From a bacterium (GTDB lineage Bacteria > Bacteroidota > Bacteroidia > Bacteroidales > Muribaculaceae), in contig SFTJ01000025.1 in the NCBI GenBank assembly GCA_004563195.1, positions 1 to 64,000 on the forward strand: a DNA stretch of 64,000 bases. Direction: 5' to 3'. Below, one piece after another: positions 8,682 through 16,114 of this stretch (its first letter is position 1; each line of letters opens with the position of its first letter). The translations under genes and the position numbers were made by a program. The notes under the pieces are model-generated. The model saw only the letters and a program-made list of their open reading frames with translations. It ran no database searches and had not been told where the DNA came from.

Positions 8682-8923
8682 AAAAGATTTGGAAATGGCT
8701 CGGCGAGAGCAACCGCTGGAAGCATCTTCTCGGCGGTGTGGCAATAGGCTTTGCAGGTGACAGCAGCTATTGCTCAGCCTACGTTGGCGTAGGAGTCGCT
8801 TCGGCACTGGAGTACAAGGACAGGGCGCATGGCGGCAAATGGGATTGGATTGACTGGGGACTCACCGTTTGCGGTGCGCTCATCGGTCGCAGTGTTAAAC
8901 TTTTAATCAAAACAATGTTATGA
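8678..8923 (+). CDS. Small membrane-associated protein
   Basis: 81 residues, Gly/Ala-rich, with a weakly hydrophobic segment around residues 17-42 and another near 60-78 (Leu-Thr-Val-Cys-Gly-Ala-Leu-Ile-Gly). The pattern Gly-Gly-Lys-Trp-Asp-Trp-Ile-Asp is typical of a small conserved protein found beside holins in Bacteroidales phages. Its start overlaps the preceding stop (ATGA), and its stop overlaps the holin start in the same way, so it belongs to the lysis cassette. It may be a holin partner; this is not proven by sequence. Confidence 0.7.
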   Translation: MKKIWKWLGESNRWKHLLGGVAIGFAGDSSYCSAYVGVGVASALEYKDRAHGGKWDWIDWGLTVCGALIGRSVKLLIKTML

Positions 8924-9387
8924 GCTACACTATTTCAGAACAGTTGATAGTAGTCCTATTCTTGGTGGTGGGACTGCTTGTAGTGCCGCTGCTGCTTATA
9001 GGTCTTGACTTCTGGGCAGGCATACGCAAGGCACACACGCGCGGCGACCGCATCAGAAGCGACAAGATGCAGCGCACGGTGCAGAAGTTATCACGCTATT
9101 ACAACGCTATCCTTGCCATGCTTGTGCTGGACGGTGTTCAGATAGCAGGTTTTGTGTTCCTTCATATCTTCAATGACTGGACGCTATACACGTTCCCATT
9201 GTTCACACTGATAGCCGTGCTATTCGTGGCGAGCATTGAGATAAAGAGTATTTGGGAGCCAGCGGACGCAAAGGAGAGCAGGGAAATGAAGGAAGTGACA
9301 GAGCTTGCGAAAGCCATAGCAACGCACAGGAGTGACCCGAAAGAAATAGCGGAAGCCATAGCGGAATATCTTAACGCAAAGAAATAG
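8920..9387 (+). CDS. Phage holin
   Basis: 155 residues. An N-terminal membrane helix (residues 9-30) is followed by Leu-Asp-Phe-Trp-Ala-Gly-Ile-Arg-Lys-Ala, a signature of the Bacteroidetes phage holin family. Two more hydrophobic helices lie at about 65-82 and 87-108, and a charged, helical C-terminal tail follows. It would form membrane lesions that release the amidase encoded 570 bp downstream. Start chosen by the ATGA overlap with the previous gene. Confidence 0.8.
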   Translation: MSYTISEQLIVVLFLVVGLLVVPLLLIGLDFWAGIRKAHTRGDRIRSDKMQRTVQKLSRYYNAILAMLVLDGVQIAGFVFLHIFNDWTLYTFPLFTLIAVLFVASIEIKSIWEPADAKESREMKEVTELAKAIATHRSDPKEIAEAIAEYLNAKK

Positions 9388-9415
9388 ATAAAACCGAAGT
9401 TTCCTTCACAATCTA

Positions 9416-9423
9416 TAATTTTG
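9416..9423 (+). promoter_or_regulatory. Candidate -7 promoter box (late type)
   Basis: TAATTTTG fits the Bacteroidetes -7 consensus TAnnTTTG and is followed by CAGCA. The same TTTTGCAGCA string follows the boxes at 32104 and 58336. It ends only 4 bp before the ATG at 9428, so the transcript would be leaderless or nearly so. No clear -33 TTTG is seen. Confidence 0.5.
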
Positions 9424-9427
9424 CAGC

Positions 9428-9904
9428 ATGAAGAATATTGAACTGAAAATAAATAAAGCCAGAGTGTACGATGAGGTTGCGAAGACCACATCGTACACAG
9501 GCGTAAAGATGCAGGGTGACGAATCGGCTTACGACCGTATCTTTACCACCGATGCAGACAGAGAAATGCTTGAACGCTTCTGGGTTGAGGCTTGCAATGG
9601 TGCAACGGAACAGTTCAAACCGTTCCTCGTCAGCGTTACCGACCAGCCTATGAGCCATGGTGTGGAGCTTGATAAGGACTACGAGGTTAAGCTGGAGCTT
9701 AGCAGCAGCTTTGACGAGAGTCTGACAGGCAGCATCGAGACCTCTCTGTTCTCATACTTTGTGGAAATGATTGTGTCGAAGTGGTACAAGTTCACGAACA
9801 AAGGCGAGAGCGAGAGCTACGGCGGTGATGCTGTAGGTGCTATCGACGACGTAATGAAGAAGATATACTACAGGAAGAAACCGACGCGAGTTGTTCCTGC
9901 ATAA
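9428..9904 (+). CDS. Phage protein, member of a three-gene paralogous set
   Basis: 158 residues, function not recognised. It shares a layout with the products at 11303 and 11863: an N-terminal Tyr-Asp/x-Tyr-x-Gly segment, an acidic middle, then a Tyr-x-Val-x-Leu-x-Leu strand, a helix with Ser-Lys-Trp-Tyr-Lys-Phe-Thr-Asn-Lys near residue 118, and a basic C-terminus (Arg-Lys-Lys-Pro-Thr-Arg). The three could be minor virion or tail components, as they sit among fibre and lysis genes. A hairpin element follows the stop codon after one base. Confidence 0.7.
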   Translation: MKNIELKINKARVYDEVAKTTSYTGVKMQGDESAYDRIFTTDADREMLERFWVEACNGATEQFKPFLVSVTDQPMSHGVELDKDYEVKLELSSSFDESLTGSIETSLFSYFVEMIVSKWYKFTNKGESESYGGDAVGAIDDVMKKIYYRKKPTRVVPA

Positions 9905-9905
9905 G

Positions 9906-9934
9906 CCGCCAGCGGACGCTGACGGAACAGTGGC
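9906..9934 (+). repeat. 29-nt hairpin element, copy 6
   Basis: Hairpin CCGCCAGC-GGAC-GCTGACGG, tail AACAGTGGC. It begins 2 bases after a stop codon (9904) and ends 21 bases before the amidase start. Confidence 0.85.
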
Positions 9935-9954
9935 TAATAAAAACAGACTAAGAA

Positions 9955-10623
9955 ATGGAAAAGAAAATTATCATACTTGGTACTGCGCACGGCGTGAACG
10001 TAGGCGGCAAGTGCAGTCCCGACAAGAAGTTTCGCGAGTATAAGTATAGTCGCGAGATTATCAAGCAGCTGAAAGCAGAGCTTGAGGCAGCAGGCTACAA
10101 GGTGTTTGTCGATATGGAATGCGACGAAGTGCCAGGCAAGCAGAGCAAGGAACTGGAGCAGCGTTGCATCATCGTGAACCAGCTTTGCCGTCAGTATGGC
10201 ACAGCGAACTGCATCTATGTGTCTATCCATGTCAATGCAGCAGGCAGCGAAGGCAAGTGGATGAACGCAGGCGGTTGGTGCGCGTACACCAGTCGCGGCA
10301 AGACGAAGGCTGATGCACTCGCCACAAAGCTGTATGAAGCGGCACAGGTGGAACTTGCCGACTATGCGAAGGCACTTGATGCAGGCAAGAAGACAGGCGC
10401 GTATAGCGAGAATCAGCGTGCGTTCCGTACTGACTATGCAGACGGAGATCCAGACCAAGAGAGTAACTTCTATGTGCTGGCACACACGAGCTGTCCTGCT
10501 GTTCTGACTGAGAACCTGTTTCAAGACAACAAGGCAGACGTTGCCTTCCTCGAAAGCGAGAAGGGACTCAATGCTATCGTTGCTCTGCATAAGAAAGGCA
10601 TTATCAATTATCTCAAACAATAA
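9955..10623 (+). CDS. N-acetylmuramoyl-L-alanine amidase (endolysin)
   Basis: 222 residues, matching an Amidase_3 catalytic domain alone. Zinc-site features in order: Gly-Thr-Ala-His-Gly (H12), Glu in Phe-Arg-Glu-Tyr-Lys-Tyr-Ser-Arg-Glu, Val-Ser-Ile-His-Val-Asn-Ala, and the catalytic Glu in Leu-Thr-Glu-Asn-Leu-Phe. It cleaves the amide bond between muramic acid and the stem peptide. There is no signal peptide, so it depends on the holin for access. It sits downstream of the holin in a typical lysis cassette, followed directly by a nested pair of hairpin elements. Confidence 0.9.
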   Translation: MEKKIIILGTAHGVNVGGKCSPDKKFREYKYSREIIKQLKAELEAAGYKVFVDMECDEVPGKQSKELEQRCIIVNQLCRQYGTANCIYVSIHVNAAGSEGKWMNAGGWCAYTSRGKTKADALATKLYEAAQVELADYAKALDAGKKTGAYSENQRAFRTDYADGDPDQESNFYVLAHTSCPAVLTENLFQDNKADVAFLESEKGLNAIVALHKKGIINYLKQ

Positions 10624-10635
10624 CCAGCTGCTTGA

Positions 10636-10691
10636 CCCTGCAATCAAGCCCGACGGAAAACCGTCTGGAACGGTGGCAAGGGAACGGTGGC
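10636..10691 (+). repeat. Outer hairpin element interrupted by another copy (nested)
   Basis: CCCT (10636-10639) pairs with AGGG (10679-10682) and is followed by the standard tail AACGGTGGC (10683-10691). The loop contains a complete second element (10649-10677). A CTTG/CAAG pairing (10631-10634 with 10677-10680) is an alternative outer stem. This looks like one element inserted in the loop of another. Confidence 0.6.
10649..10677 (+). repeat. 29-nt hairpin element, copy 7 (inner copy)
   Basis: Hairpin CCCGACGG-AAAA-CCGTCTGG, tail AACGGTGGC. Seven of eight stem positions pair (one C-T mismatch). Confidence 0.85.
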
Positions 10692-10707
10692 ATAATTCTG
10701 AAAAGCA

Positions 10708-11289
10708 ATGAAGAATTTTCTTGTTTTGCTGTGCACCTTTATTGTGGGCATAGTATGCGGACTGCTTACTCGTTGCGGTGAGCAGGACGTGGGAGTGACG
10801 GACGTAGTGCGTACAGACACTATCGTCAAGTGTGACACGGTTTGCATCGTTGAGCCAGTGGCAACGGACAGCGTGGTAATTCGCTACAAGACGCGGTGGC
10901 TTGCTGTCGCGGAGAAGCCCGACACTAACATGTTGGGAACGGTGTCAGATGAACCCTACGCGGACGCACAGGGAACTGTGGCGGCTGGATTGGATGCACT
11001 GGTGAATGACGTAGTGGCTAACAACATGCCTCCCGACTCGGCGCGTGTGATTGTGCCCTTTACTCAGAAGACCTACGAGACCGACGATTACAAAGCATGG
11101 GTGAGTGGGTATGAGCCAGAGCTTGACAGCATCAACATCTACAGGCGCACCGAGACAGTGACTAACACGATGTACTTGGATAAGAAGCGGCGACGATGGG
11201 GCGGCATGGTAGGCGTAGGTGCAGGAATTAGTCACAAAGGAACTGTCACGCCCATGGTGGGTGTGATGATAGGTTACAAAATCTTCTAA
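10708..11289 (+). CDS. Membrane-anchored phage protein, possible spanin-like lysis accessory
   Basis: 193 residues with one N-terminal transmembrane segment (residues 4-21, ending near Thr-Arg-Cys-Gly), an extracytoplasmic domain and a Gly-rich C-terminus with beta-barrel-like alternation. The motif Asp-Tyr-Lys-Ala-Trp-Val-Ser-Gly-Tyr (about residue 129) and Arg-Arg-Thr-Glu-Thr-Val-Thr recall a family common in Bacteroidales phages (DUF6808-like, from memory). Position after holin and amidase suggests a role in lysis, but no spanin signature is provable. Two in-frame hairpin elements at residues 71-80 and 83-92 form what looks like an inserted linker. Confidence 0.7.
   Translation: MKNFLVLLCTFIVGIVCGLLTRCGEQDVGVTDVVRTDTIVKCDTVCIVEPVATDSVVIRYKTRWLAVAEKPDTNMLGTVSDEPYADAQGTVAAGLDALVNDVVANNMPPDSARVIVPFTQKTYETDDYKAWVSGYEPELDSINIYRRTETVTNTMYLDKKRRRWGGMVGVGAGISHKGTVTPMVGVMIGYKIF
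10918..10946 (+). repeat. 29-nt hairpin element, copy 8 (in-frame)
   Basis: Hairpin CCCGACAC-TAAC-ATGTTGGG, tail AACGGTGTC. Encodes Pro-Asp-Thr-Asn-Met-Leu-Gly-Thr-Val-Ser in the host gene. Confidence 0.8.
10954..10982 (+). repeat. 29-nt hairpin element, copy 9 (in-frame)
   Basis: Hairpin CCCTACGC-GGAC-GCACAGGG, tail AACTGTGGC. Encodes Pro-Tyr-Ala-Asp-Ala-Gln-Gly-Thr-Val-Ala. It starts 36 bp after the start of copy 8, in the same frame. Confidence 0.8.
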
Positions 11290-11302
11290 ACTTATAACTA
11301 CA

Positions 11303-11797
11303 ATGGCAAAGAAAGTTATCGCAATTACGCTCTACATGTCGGAGCTTATCTACGACGTGCAGAACAAGACCTACTTGACAGGTCGCAGCCGCCAGACTGG
11401 TACGAACCATGAGGAGGTGGCTAACATGCAGGCAAATGACGATGATGAGAACGCAAACCAGATAATGCGTTCTATCGGCAATGCCTTCGCGAACTTGAAG
11501 ACCAAGCTCAGCGAATACATCAATGAGAGTGGTACCAGTACCAACGACAAGCAGCTCAGCAGCACAGGTAACCTAACTCTGTCGCTGAACATGCCTCCTA
11601 ACTACAACAACGCATCGAACGATACTATCAGTACGGCACTGCATCAGTATCTGGTGAACAGTGCTATCGGCGACTGGTTCACTATCACGAACAAGAACGA
11701 CGCAAGCGACTACATCACCCTTGCAGCCGCTAACCTTGAACAGCTGCGTGAGGCAGTGAACAAGCGTATGCGTCCTACTCGTACCAACGTAGTGTAA
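11303..11797 (+). CDS. Phage protein, paralogous set member 2
   Basis: 164 residues, function not recognised. The N-terminus (Ser-Glu-Leu-Ile-Tyr-Asp-Val-Gln-Asn-Lys-Thr-Tyr-Leu-Thr-Gly) aligns with the product of the next gene. The second half has Leu-Thr-Leu-Ser-Leu, then His-Gln-Tyr-Leu-Val-x5-Gly-Asp-Trp-Phe-Thr-Ile-Thr-Asn-Lys, then a helix ending Lys-Arg-Met-Arg-Pro-Thr-Arg-Thr. These blocks recur in the three paralogues. Likely a structural protein by context; no catalytic motif is seen. Confidence 0.75.
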   Translation: MAKKVIAITLYMSELIYDVQNKTYLTGRSRQTGTNHEEVANMQANDDDENANQIMRSIGNAFANLKTKLSEYINESGTSTNDKQLSSTGNLTLSLNMPPNYNNASNDTISTALHQYLVNSAIGDWFTITNKNDASDYITLAAANLEQLREAVNKRMRPTRTNVV

Positions 11798-11814
11798 TGA
11801 TGCACTGTTGCAGA

Positions 11815-11843
11815 CCAGCCGCTTATGCGACTGGCACGGTGGT
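11815..11843 (+). repeat. 29-nt hairpin element, copy 10
   Basis: Hairpin CCAGCCGC-TTAT-GCGACTGG, tail CACGGTGGT. It lies between two genes if the downstream gene starts at 11863. An upstream ATG at 11797 would place it in frame. Confidence 0.85.
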
Positions 11844-11862
11844 GAGGACAAAGACCGTGAAG

Positions 11863-12471
11863 ATGACCTTCAAACGCGAGGAACTCCTCTACGATATACG
11901 AAACAATGCGTATGTGGAGGGTGACGTTATGCAGGTTAAGACGGAGCATGACCGCCACCAAGTGCAGGACATCGGTGAGGACGGTAACATCGACAGGGTG
12001 ACGAGAGTGCTTGACCTCGCCCATGCTGAATGTGAGGAAGCCTTGTTCCCATACACGAAGGAGAATGTGGAACAGGAGACCGAAATGGACGATACGCCGA
12101 CGTTTGTAGAACCCACTGCTGACGCAGAGGTCACAGTGGCAGAGCCAGAAGGAGAAACACCCGAAGGAGATACTTCGGGAACGGTAGATGATGAGGAGGA
12201 ATTTACCGACGAGACTCCAGAGGAGAAGCCTACAGGCGACTATGTGATACGCCTTCTTGTGCCCGATGAATACAGCAAGACCACGGTACGACTGATTGTG
12301 AGATACATTCATGAGTACATGGTGTGCAGGGTGCTTGCCGACTGGCTGAGCATAACAAACCCACCTGCCGCCGCCAACTGGAAGGAAAAGCAGGATGAGG
12401 CTTTGGAAGGCATGAAGGAAGCCGTGAACTTCCGTACAGGCAGAGTGCGACGGACGCAGACACCATTCTGA
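11863..12471 (+). CDS. Phage protein, paralogous set member 3
   Basis: About 203 residues from the ATG at 11863. That start is chosen because the preceding codons are largely the hairpin element and because alignment to the paralogue begins here (Arg-Glu-Glu-Leu-Leu-Tyr-Asp-Ile-Arg-Asn-Asn-Ala-Tyr). An open reading frame also extends upstream to 11797. The middle is an acidic, low-complexity linker that contains two in-frame hairpin elements. The end has Arg-Val-Leu-Ala-Asp-Trp-Leu-Ser-Ile-Thr-Asn, matching the paralogue's Asp-Trp-Phe-Thr-Ile-Thr-Asn, and a basic tail. The function is not known. Confidence 0.7.
   Translation: MTFKREELLYDIRNNAYVEGDVMQVKTEHDRHQVQDIGEDGNIDRVTRVLDLAHAECEEALFPYTKENVEQETEMDDTPTFVEPTADAEVTVAEPEGETPEGDTSGTVDDEEEFTDETPEEKPTGDYVIRLLVPDEYSKTTVRLIVRYIHEYMVCRVLADWLSITNPPAAANWKEKQDEALEGMKEAVNFRTGRVRRTQTPF
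12112..12140 (+). repeat. 29-nt hairpin element, copy 11 (in-frame, degenerate)
   Basis: Hairpin CCCACTGC-TGAC-GCAGAGGT, tail CACAGTGGC. Inner CTGC/GCAG pairs, outer pairing is weakened. Encodes Pro-Thr-Ala-Asp-Ala-Glu-Val-Thr-Val-Ala. Confidence 0.65.
12160..12188 (+). repeat. 29-nt hairpin element, copy 12 (in-frame)
   Basis: Hairpin CCCGAAGG-AGAT-ACTTCGGG, tail AACGGTAGA. Encodes Pro-Glu-Gly-Asp-Thr-Ser-Gly-Thr-Val-Asp. Closely related to copies at 6344 and 61367. Confidence 0.8.
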
Positions 12472-12480
12472 TAAATAGAA

Positions 12481-12510
12481 AGGAGCAACCAATTACGGCT
12501 GCTCCTTTTT
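12481..12510 (+). terminator. Rho-independent terminator between convergent gene blocks
   Basis: AGGAGCA (12481-12487) pairs with TGCTCCT (12500-12506), followed by a T-run. It ends the rightward block after the stop at 12471. An A-rich stretch on the other side could let it work for the leftward block too. Confidence 0.8.
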
Positions 12511-12521
12511 GTATGCCTAAG

Positions 12522-12550
12522 CCTTGCGTAAAACATCAAGGAACGGTGAC
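12522..12550 (+). repeat. 29-nt hairpin element, copy 13 (degenerate)
   Basis: Hairpin CCTTGCGT-AAAA-CATCAAGG, tail AACGGTGAC. Outer five positions pair. Its last base is the last base of the stop codon of the leftward gene ending at 12550. Confidence 0.65.
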
Positions 12551-15252
12551 TAACGCGGCTGATTGAGAAGGCGCGGTGTGTATTGTATTGTGGCACCAAA
12601 GAGGCTTTCGTCTGGCTGCATGTCGCAGAGGAGGGCGAAGCGGAAGTATTTGTAAGGCGTGCCACGGAAGCCGCGCAGGTAATGGTCTTGTGAAGTCCAG
12701 ATGAGGCTCCAGTTTTGGAGGTCACGGCTACCATAGAGAGCGGACTTGATGCTGCCCTTGCGGAAGTTGCCGCGTTGTATGGCGGTGTCAATGGTCTTTA
12801 GAAGGTCTGGTGCATCGAGCTTCAACGGACGTGTGATGAGCAAGCCCTTAATGCCTTGCAGGTGTCCGTCCTCGTCCTGTTGCTGTGCTGCATCGGTGCA
12901 GAAGTCAACCAGTGTGCCGTCTTTGAGCATGGCAAGAGCCTCTGGGTATGACGGTACGTTGTCGGCAACGGTGGACTGCATCATGCCCCACGTCTTTGTT
13001 TTGAGAGAATATACGTAGGCGTAAGAATGTGCAGGGTTATAGACTATGACGCGCTGCTGCGTGTATGCGTATATCATACGGCAGCCGAGGAGATAATCAC
13101 GGAACGGCACATAGGCGAAGTCCTCAGCCTTGAAGCCAGCCATGGTGACGAGTTTGTCTGCTTGTGGCAGTGAGTCGATGCTGAACACCTGCGAATAGTC
13201 GAGTGTGTCAGAGATACACTGCGAGTTGGATCCACTGATGAGCATAATGCCACGGTCGGTAGCAAAGAGGACGGCAGAGTCGAGCTGCGTGATAGAGTCG
13301 GCGTTGATACATACGTCGCGCGTGATAGGCTGCTTTGCTGAATATCCGCCTGTGCTGGAAACCTCCAGTGCCCAGACTCCTTCTGTAGTGAAGGCATAGA
13401 GAGGGAACTGACCGAACTGTCCTTGTGAGAGAGCCTTGGCAGCTGTTGAGATACCGAGGATAGTTCCAGTGCCTACGGTGTTGATACCGAGTACAGGGAA
13501 GTAGAAAGGGTTGTTTACTTCGGAGGTGTAGATTTTGTTGGGGAGGTCTATTGTGCGCACGTCAAGCGAACTTTCATACGCGCCATTACCAGCCGTTGTA
13601 GGACTTTCCCAACCACCGAAATAGAAAGCACCGTTGAGCATTGAGTGTGGTTCAAGCGGTATCTCTATGTAATCCTGTAAATAGTCACTGGTTTCAATGA
13701 GAGCCTTATAAGCATTCGGGTTAGGATAATAAAAGAACAGTGTCGGCGTGTCTAAGCCATATACACCATGTTCAGACTCTACGATAATATCCTTGCCGTC
13801 CTGCTTGATGAAGACGAAAGTGCGAATACCTACAGTGCGGTCAAGAATGGTAGGAGAAGCGTCTGAATAATTCTCTACCTTGCCGTCAGTATGGCAGAAT
13901 AGTGAATGACCGTTGTAGCCGTCAAATAGCACCTTCTTGATGTTGTGAAGGTTTAGACGTGAGTTGTAGTTATAAGACGACTGAGGGAGCAGTGTATCGT
14001 GACTGTCGTAGTCGTCTGTCATTACTTCTCGAGTGACAAGCGACTGTAGGTAATCATCCTCAATAGGCACAATCTTTCTACCAAGAGACAGGTTTTCAAC
14101 ATTCAGACTCTCCAAGAAGTAGAACTGCGAGCAGCTGCGAATATCCTCTTTGATGTCGTCAAGGCTACGCTGAGGAAGCATGAGACGACCAGTAGGATAT
14201 GTCTTTGTTGAAGGGTTGTATGTAAATGCGTAGAGCTTACTAAACTTGTGCTTCTGATAGCGCAAAGGGTATGTTGTAGTAGATGCAGCTTGGTTGATGT
14301 GCTTACAGATGCAGTAACAATCGGACTGGTCCACCTGCACGAACTTTGTACACTCGCCGTTCTGGTCGTAGGTATAGATAGGCTTTGACACAAAGATGTC
14401 AACAGATCGTATAATGTCCTTCCAGTTTTTCAGTCGTTCAAGGTGTGTGCTGCTTGGGAACTCGTAGTCGAGCTGCTGCAACATGCCTACGATACGCAGC
14501 TGTGCATCGGTGTAACTTCCTTTACCTGTGATGTGCTCATAGAACACCTGCGGCGCAAGGTCTGATGATGCAACCATGAGCACAGGAGCCGAGTGCATAG
14601 TTAGCGAGCCGTCGTATAGACGATAAGCGTAACGTACAAGGAATGGGAAAATGAAGCGTCCGTTGTTGGTTGACTTCTCTGCAATGAACTTGTTGACCTT
14701 CGCAAGCACCTGTGACGTGATGCGCGTCTTGTTTGAGTCGCTGAAATCGTCCCACAAACTGCCAGAGCCTATTGAGTCAAAAGAGATACTGAACACGTCA
14801 GTACGCTCCATTGTACCCTGCAAGCCGAAGGATATAGGACACTCTGGCATGTGAGTACCGAGGTAAAGGTAACCTTCTGATACGGACTTCCACAAGAAAT
14901 AGTGCATACCATTGTCTGCAAGAATAACAATGGTATTACCAATAGCGTTGATGTTGTGAATGGTGCGCGACTTCGTGAAGTTGTAAAGCTGCGTTGAGGC
15001 TGTGCCGTCGTCAGTCCAGCTCACAATGTTTGTAGCAGGATCCAGAATGATGTAATGACGGAAAGCTGATGTCTCATGAACGAAACGAATAACCTTGCCA
15101 CCTTCCAGCTTGAACAACTCGTTAGGCGGCATGATAGGTTTTAGGTTGCCTTCGTCGGGTACGAGACCGATGACGGCTGCAAGTTCGCCGTCTGGCGACT
15201 CGTAGTCGGAAGGAGAGGCGGTGAAGCCTCCGTATTTGATTTCCTTAATCAT
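12550..15252 (-). CDS. Large virion-type protein (probable tail hub / stabilisation protein)
   Basis: 900 residues. The N-terminus (Met-Ile-Lys-Glu-Ile-Lys-Tyr-Gly-Gly-Phe-Thr-Ala-Ser-Pro-Ser-Asp-Tyr) and the many short beta-rich repeats are familiar from the tail/stabilisation proteins of Bacteroidales podoviruses. The body reads like a beta-propeller, and no transmembrane segment or enzyme motif is seen. It overlaps the upstream gene by 8 bp and is the last gene of the leftward block, so a structural protein here is transcribed with replication genes or from its own promoter. The name is inferred from resemblance; a different beta-rich virion component is possible. Confidence 0.7.
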   Translation of the reverse strand: MIKEIKYGGFTASPSDYESPDGELAAVIGLVPDEGNLKPIMPPNELFKLEGGKVIRFVHETSAFRHYIILDPATNIVSWTDDGTASTQLYNFTKSRTIHNINAIGNTIVILADNGMHYFLWKSVSEGYLYLGTHMPECPISFGLQGTMERTDVFSISFDSIGSGSLWDDFSDSNKTRITSQVLAKVNKFIAEKSTNNGRFIFPFLVRYAYRLYDGSLTMHSAPVLMVASSDLAPQVFYEHITGKGSYTDAQLRIVGMLQQLDYEFPSSTHLERLKNWKDIIRSVDIFVSKPIYTYDQNGECTKFVQVDQSDCYCICKHINQAASTTTYPLRYQKHKFSKLYAFTYNPSTKTYPTGRLMLPQRSLDDIKEDIRSCSQFYFLESLNVENLSLGRKIVPIEDDYLQSLVTREVMTDDYDSHDTLLPQSSYNYNSRLNLHNIKKVLFDGYNGHSLFCHTDGKVENYSDASPTILDRTVGIRTFVFIKQDGKDIIVESEHGVYGLDTPTLFFYYPNPNAYKALIETSDYLQDYIEIPLEPHSMLNGAFYFGGWESPTTAGNGAYESSLDVRTIDLPNKIYTSEVNNPFYFPVLGINTVGTGTILGISTAAKALSQGQFGQFPLYAFTTEGVWALEVSSTGGYSAKQPITRDVCINADSITQLDSAVLFATDRGIMLISGSNSQCISDTLDYSQVFSIDSLPQADKLVTMAGFKAEDFAYVPFRDYLLGCRMIYAYTQQRVIVYNPAHSYAYVYSLKTKTWGMMQSTVADNVPSYPEALAMLKDGTLVDFCTDAAQQQDEDGHLQGIKGLLITRPLKLDAPDLLKTIDTAIQRGNFRKGSIKSALYGSRDLQNWSLIWTSQDHYLRGFRGTPYKYFRFALLCDMQPDESLFGATIQYTPRLLNQPR

Positions 15253-15646
15253 GAGGTTCGGTATTATAAGTTATGTTCATTCTTGTTATGAGTGACACCA
15301 TTTTGCCGTAGTCCTTATACGTCAACAATTCACCAGCAGGAATGCGGAAGGGTTCGTTTTTCCTGTCGGTGAAGCGGAACATGTATGAGCATAGACGTTT
15401 GGAGTATGCCCTAAAGTTTCGTGAACGCCGCTTAGACTGTCGGCATACAGCTTCATGATTTCCGACGAGCGTTTCCCCTCTGTACTTTATGTATAGCAGA
15501 TATTCGAGACCTCCATTGTCGGCAATGTCTATAACGTCGCCTTGGTGAAGGTCGAGCATCTTTGCTACGCGAGCCGTGATGTCAATACGTCCGTTAGGAT
15601 AGAATGTAACATCTGGTCGTCGAGTGTTAGTGAGTATGCTGTGCAT
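15245..15646 (-). CDS. Hypothetical phage protein, AbrB-like N-terminal pattern
   Basis: 133 residues. Residues about 12-45 (Pro-Asn-Gly-Arg-Ile-Asp-Ile-Thr-Ala-Arg-Val-Ala, then Asp-Leu-His-Gln-Gly-Asp-Val-Ile-Asp-Ile) resemble the swapped-hairpin pattern of AbrB/SpoVT DNA-binding domains. The rest is basic (Arg-Gln-Ser-Lys-Arg-Arg-Ser-Arg). It could regulate or bind DNA, but a partner role for the 900-residue protein it overlaps is equally possible. The family is not recognised. Confidence 0.65.
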   Translation of the reverse strand: MHSILTNTRRPDVTFYPNGRIDITARVAKMLDLHQGDVIDIADNGGLEYLLYIKYRGETLVGNHEAVCRQSKRRSRNFRAYSKRLCSYMFRFTDRKNEPFRIPAGELLTYKDYGKMVSLITRMNITYNTEPHD

Positions 15647-15714
15647 GATGTACGGTGCGAAATTACTTATAATATTGTGAACGAGTGTTTTATTTATTTA
15701 TTCAACGCAGCGAA

Positions 15715-15743
15715 CCCAGCCGAAAACGGCTGGGCACTGTGAG
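15715..15743 (+). repeat. 29-nt hairpin element, copy 14
   Basis: Hairpin CCCAGCCG-AAAA-CGGCTGGG with a perfect 8-bp stem, tail CACTGTGAG. Plus-strand orientation although the flanking genes are leftward. It ends 9 bases before the end of the gene at 15753. Confidence 0.85.
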
Positions 15744-15752
15744 CGCAGAGAG

Positions 15753-15887
15753 TTAATCATCGTCGGAGGGCAGTGAGTTGAGGTCAGAGAACTCGTCAGA
15801 TGTCATGAACCATGCGAGGAATGGTGCTGCAACGATGATGGCTAAGGAGTAGCCAAAGATTGCGATGATGCGTTTAAGAATTTTCAT
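15753..15887 (-). CDS. Small single-pass membrane peptide (44 aa)
   Basis: ATG at 15887, stop at 15753. The sequence starts Met-Lys-Ile-Leu-Lys-Arg and is followed by a hydrophobic helix of about 21 residues (Ile7 to Trp26), then an acidic tail ending Asp-Asp-Asp. It sits 12 bp downstream of the leftward gene at 15900 and in the same direction. A basic start, one helix and an acidic C-terminus are plausible for a real inner-membrane peptide. Function unknown. Confidence 0.6.
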   Translation of the reverse strand: MKILKRIIAIFGYSLAIIVAAPFLAWFMTSDEFSDLNSLPSDDD

Positions 15888-15899
15888 TTTGAACTTGGT

Positions 15900-16112
15900 T
15901 TATTGATTGAAAAGATTTGGTTGAGAATTTTGTGCAAGCCAAGCGTCGCCGCGTGTAATCTCTGCATCGACACGCTTTTCAAGCTGTAGAGAAGCATCCC
16001 AAAGAGGCTTGCGGACTGTCTGCCAGTCCTGCCCCTTGGATGCGTAGAAGTCCTTTTGTGCCTGTCGCATTTGCTTGACGAGGTTGAAGAATGCTAAACG
16101 TCCGTTGCTCAT
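15900..16112 (-). CDS. Small hypothetical protein (70 aa)
   Basis: Mostly helical, basic at the N-terminus (Asn-Leu-Val-Lys-Gln-Met-Arg-Gln-Ala-Gln-Lys) with a helix containing Glu-Lys-Arg-Val-Asp-Ala-Glu-Ile. It begins 3 bp after the end of the upstream gene, so it is in the same transcript. No recognised domain. Confidence 0.7.
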   Translation of the reverse strand: MSNGRLAFFNLVKQMRQAQKDFYASKGQDWQTVRKPLWDASLQLEKRVDAEITRGDAWLAQNSQPNLFNQ

Positions 16113-16114
16113 GG

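Noticed and set aside
9934..10647. Long minus-strand open frame (237 codons) opposite the amidase
   Set aside because: Shadow of the amidase gene; composition is Leu/Cys/His-rich with no domain.
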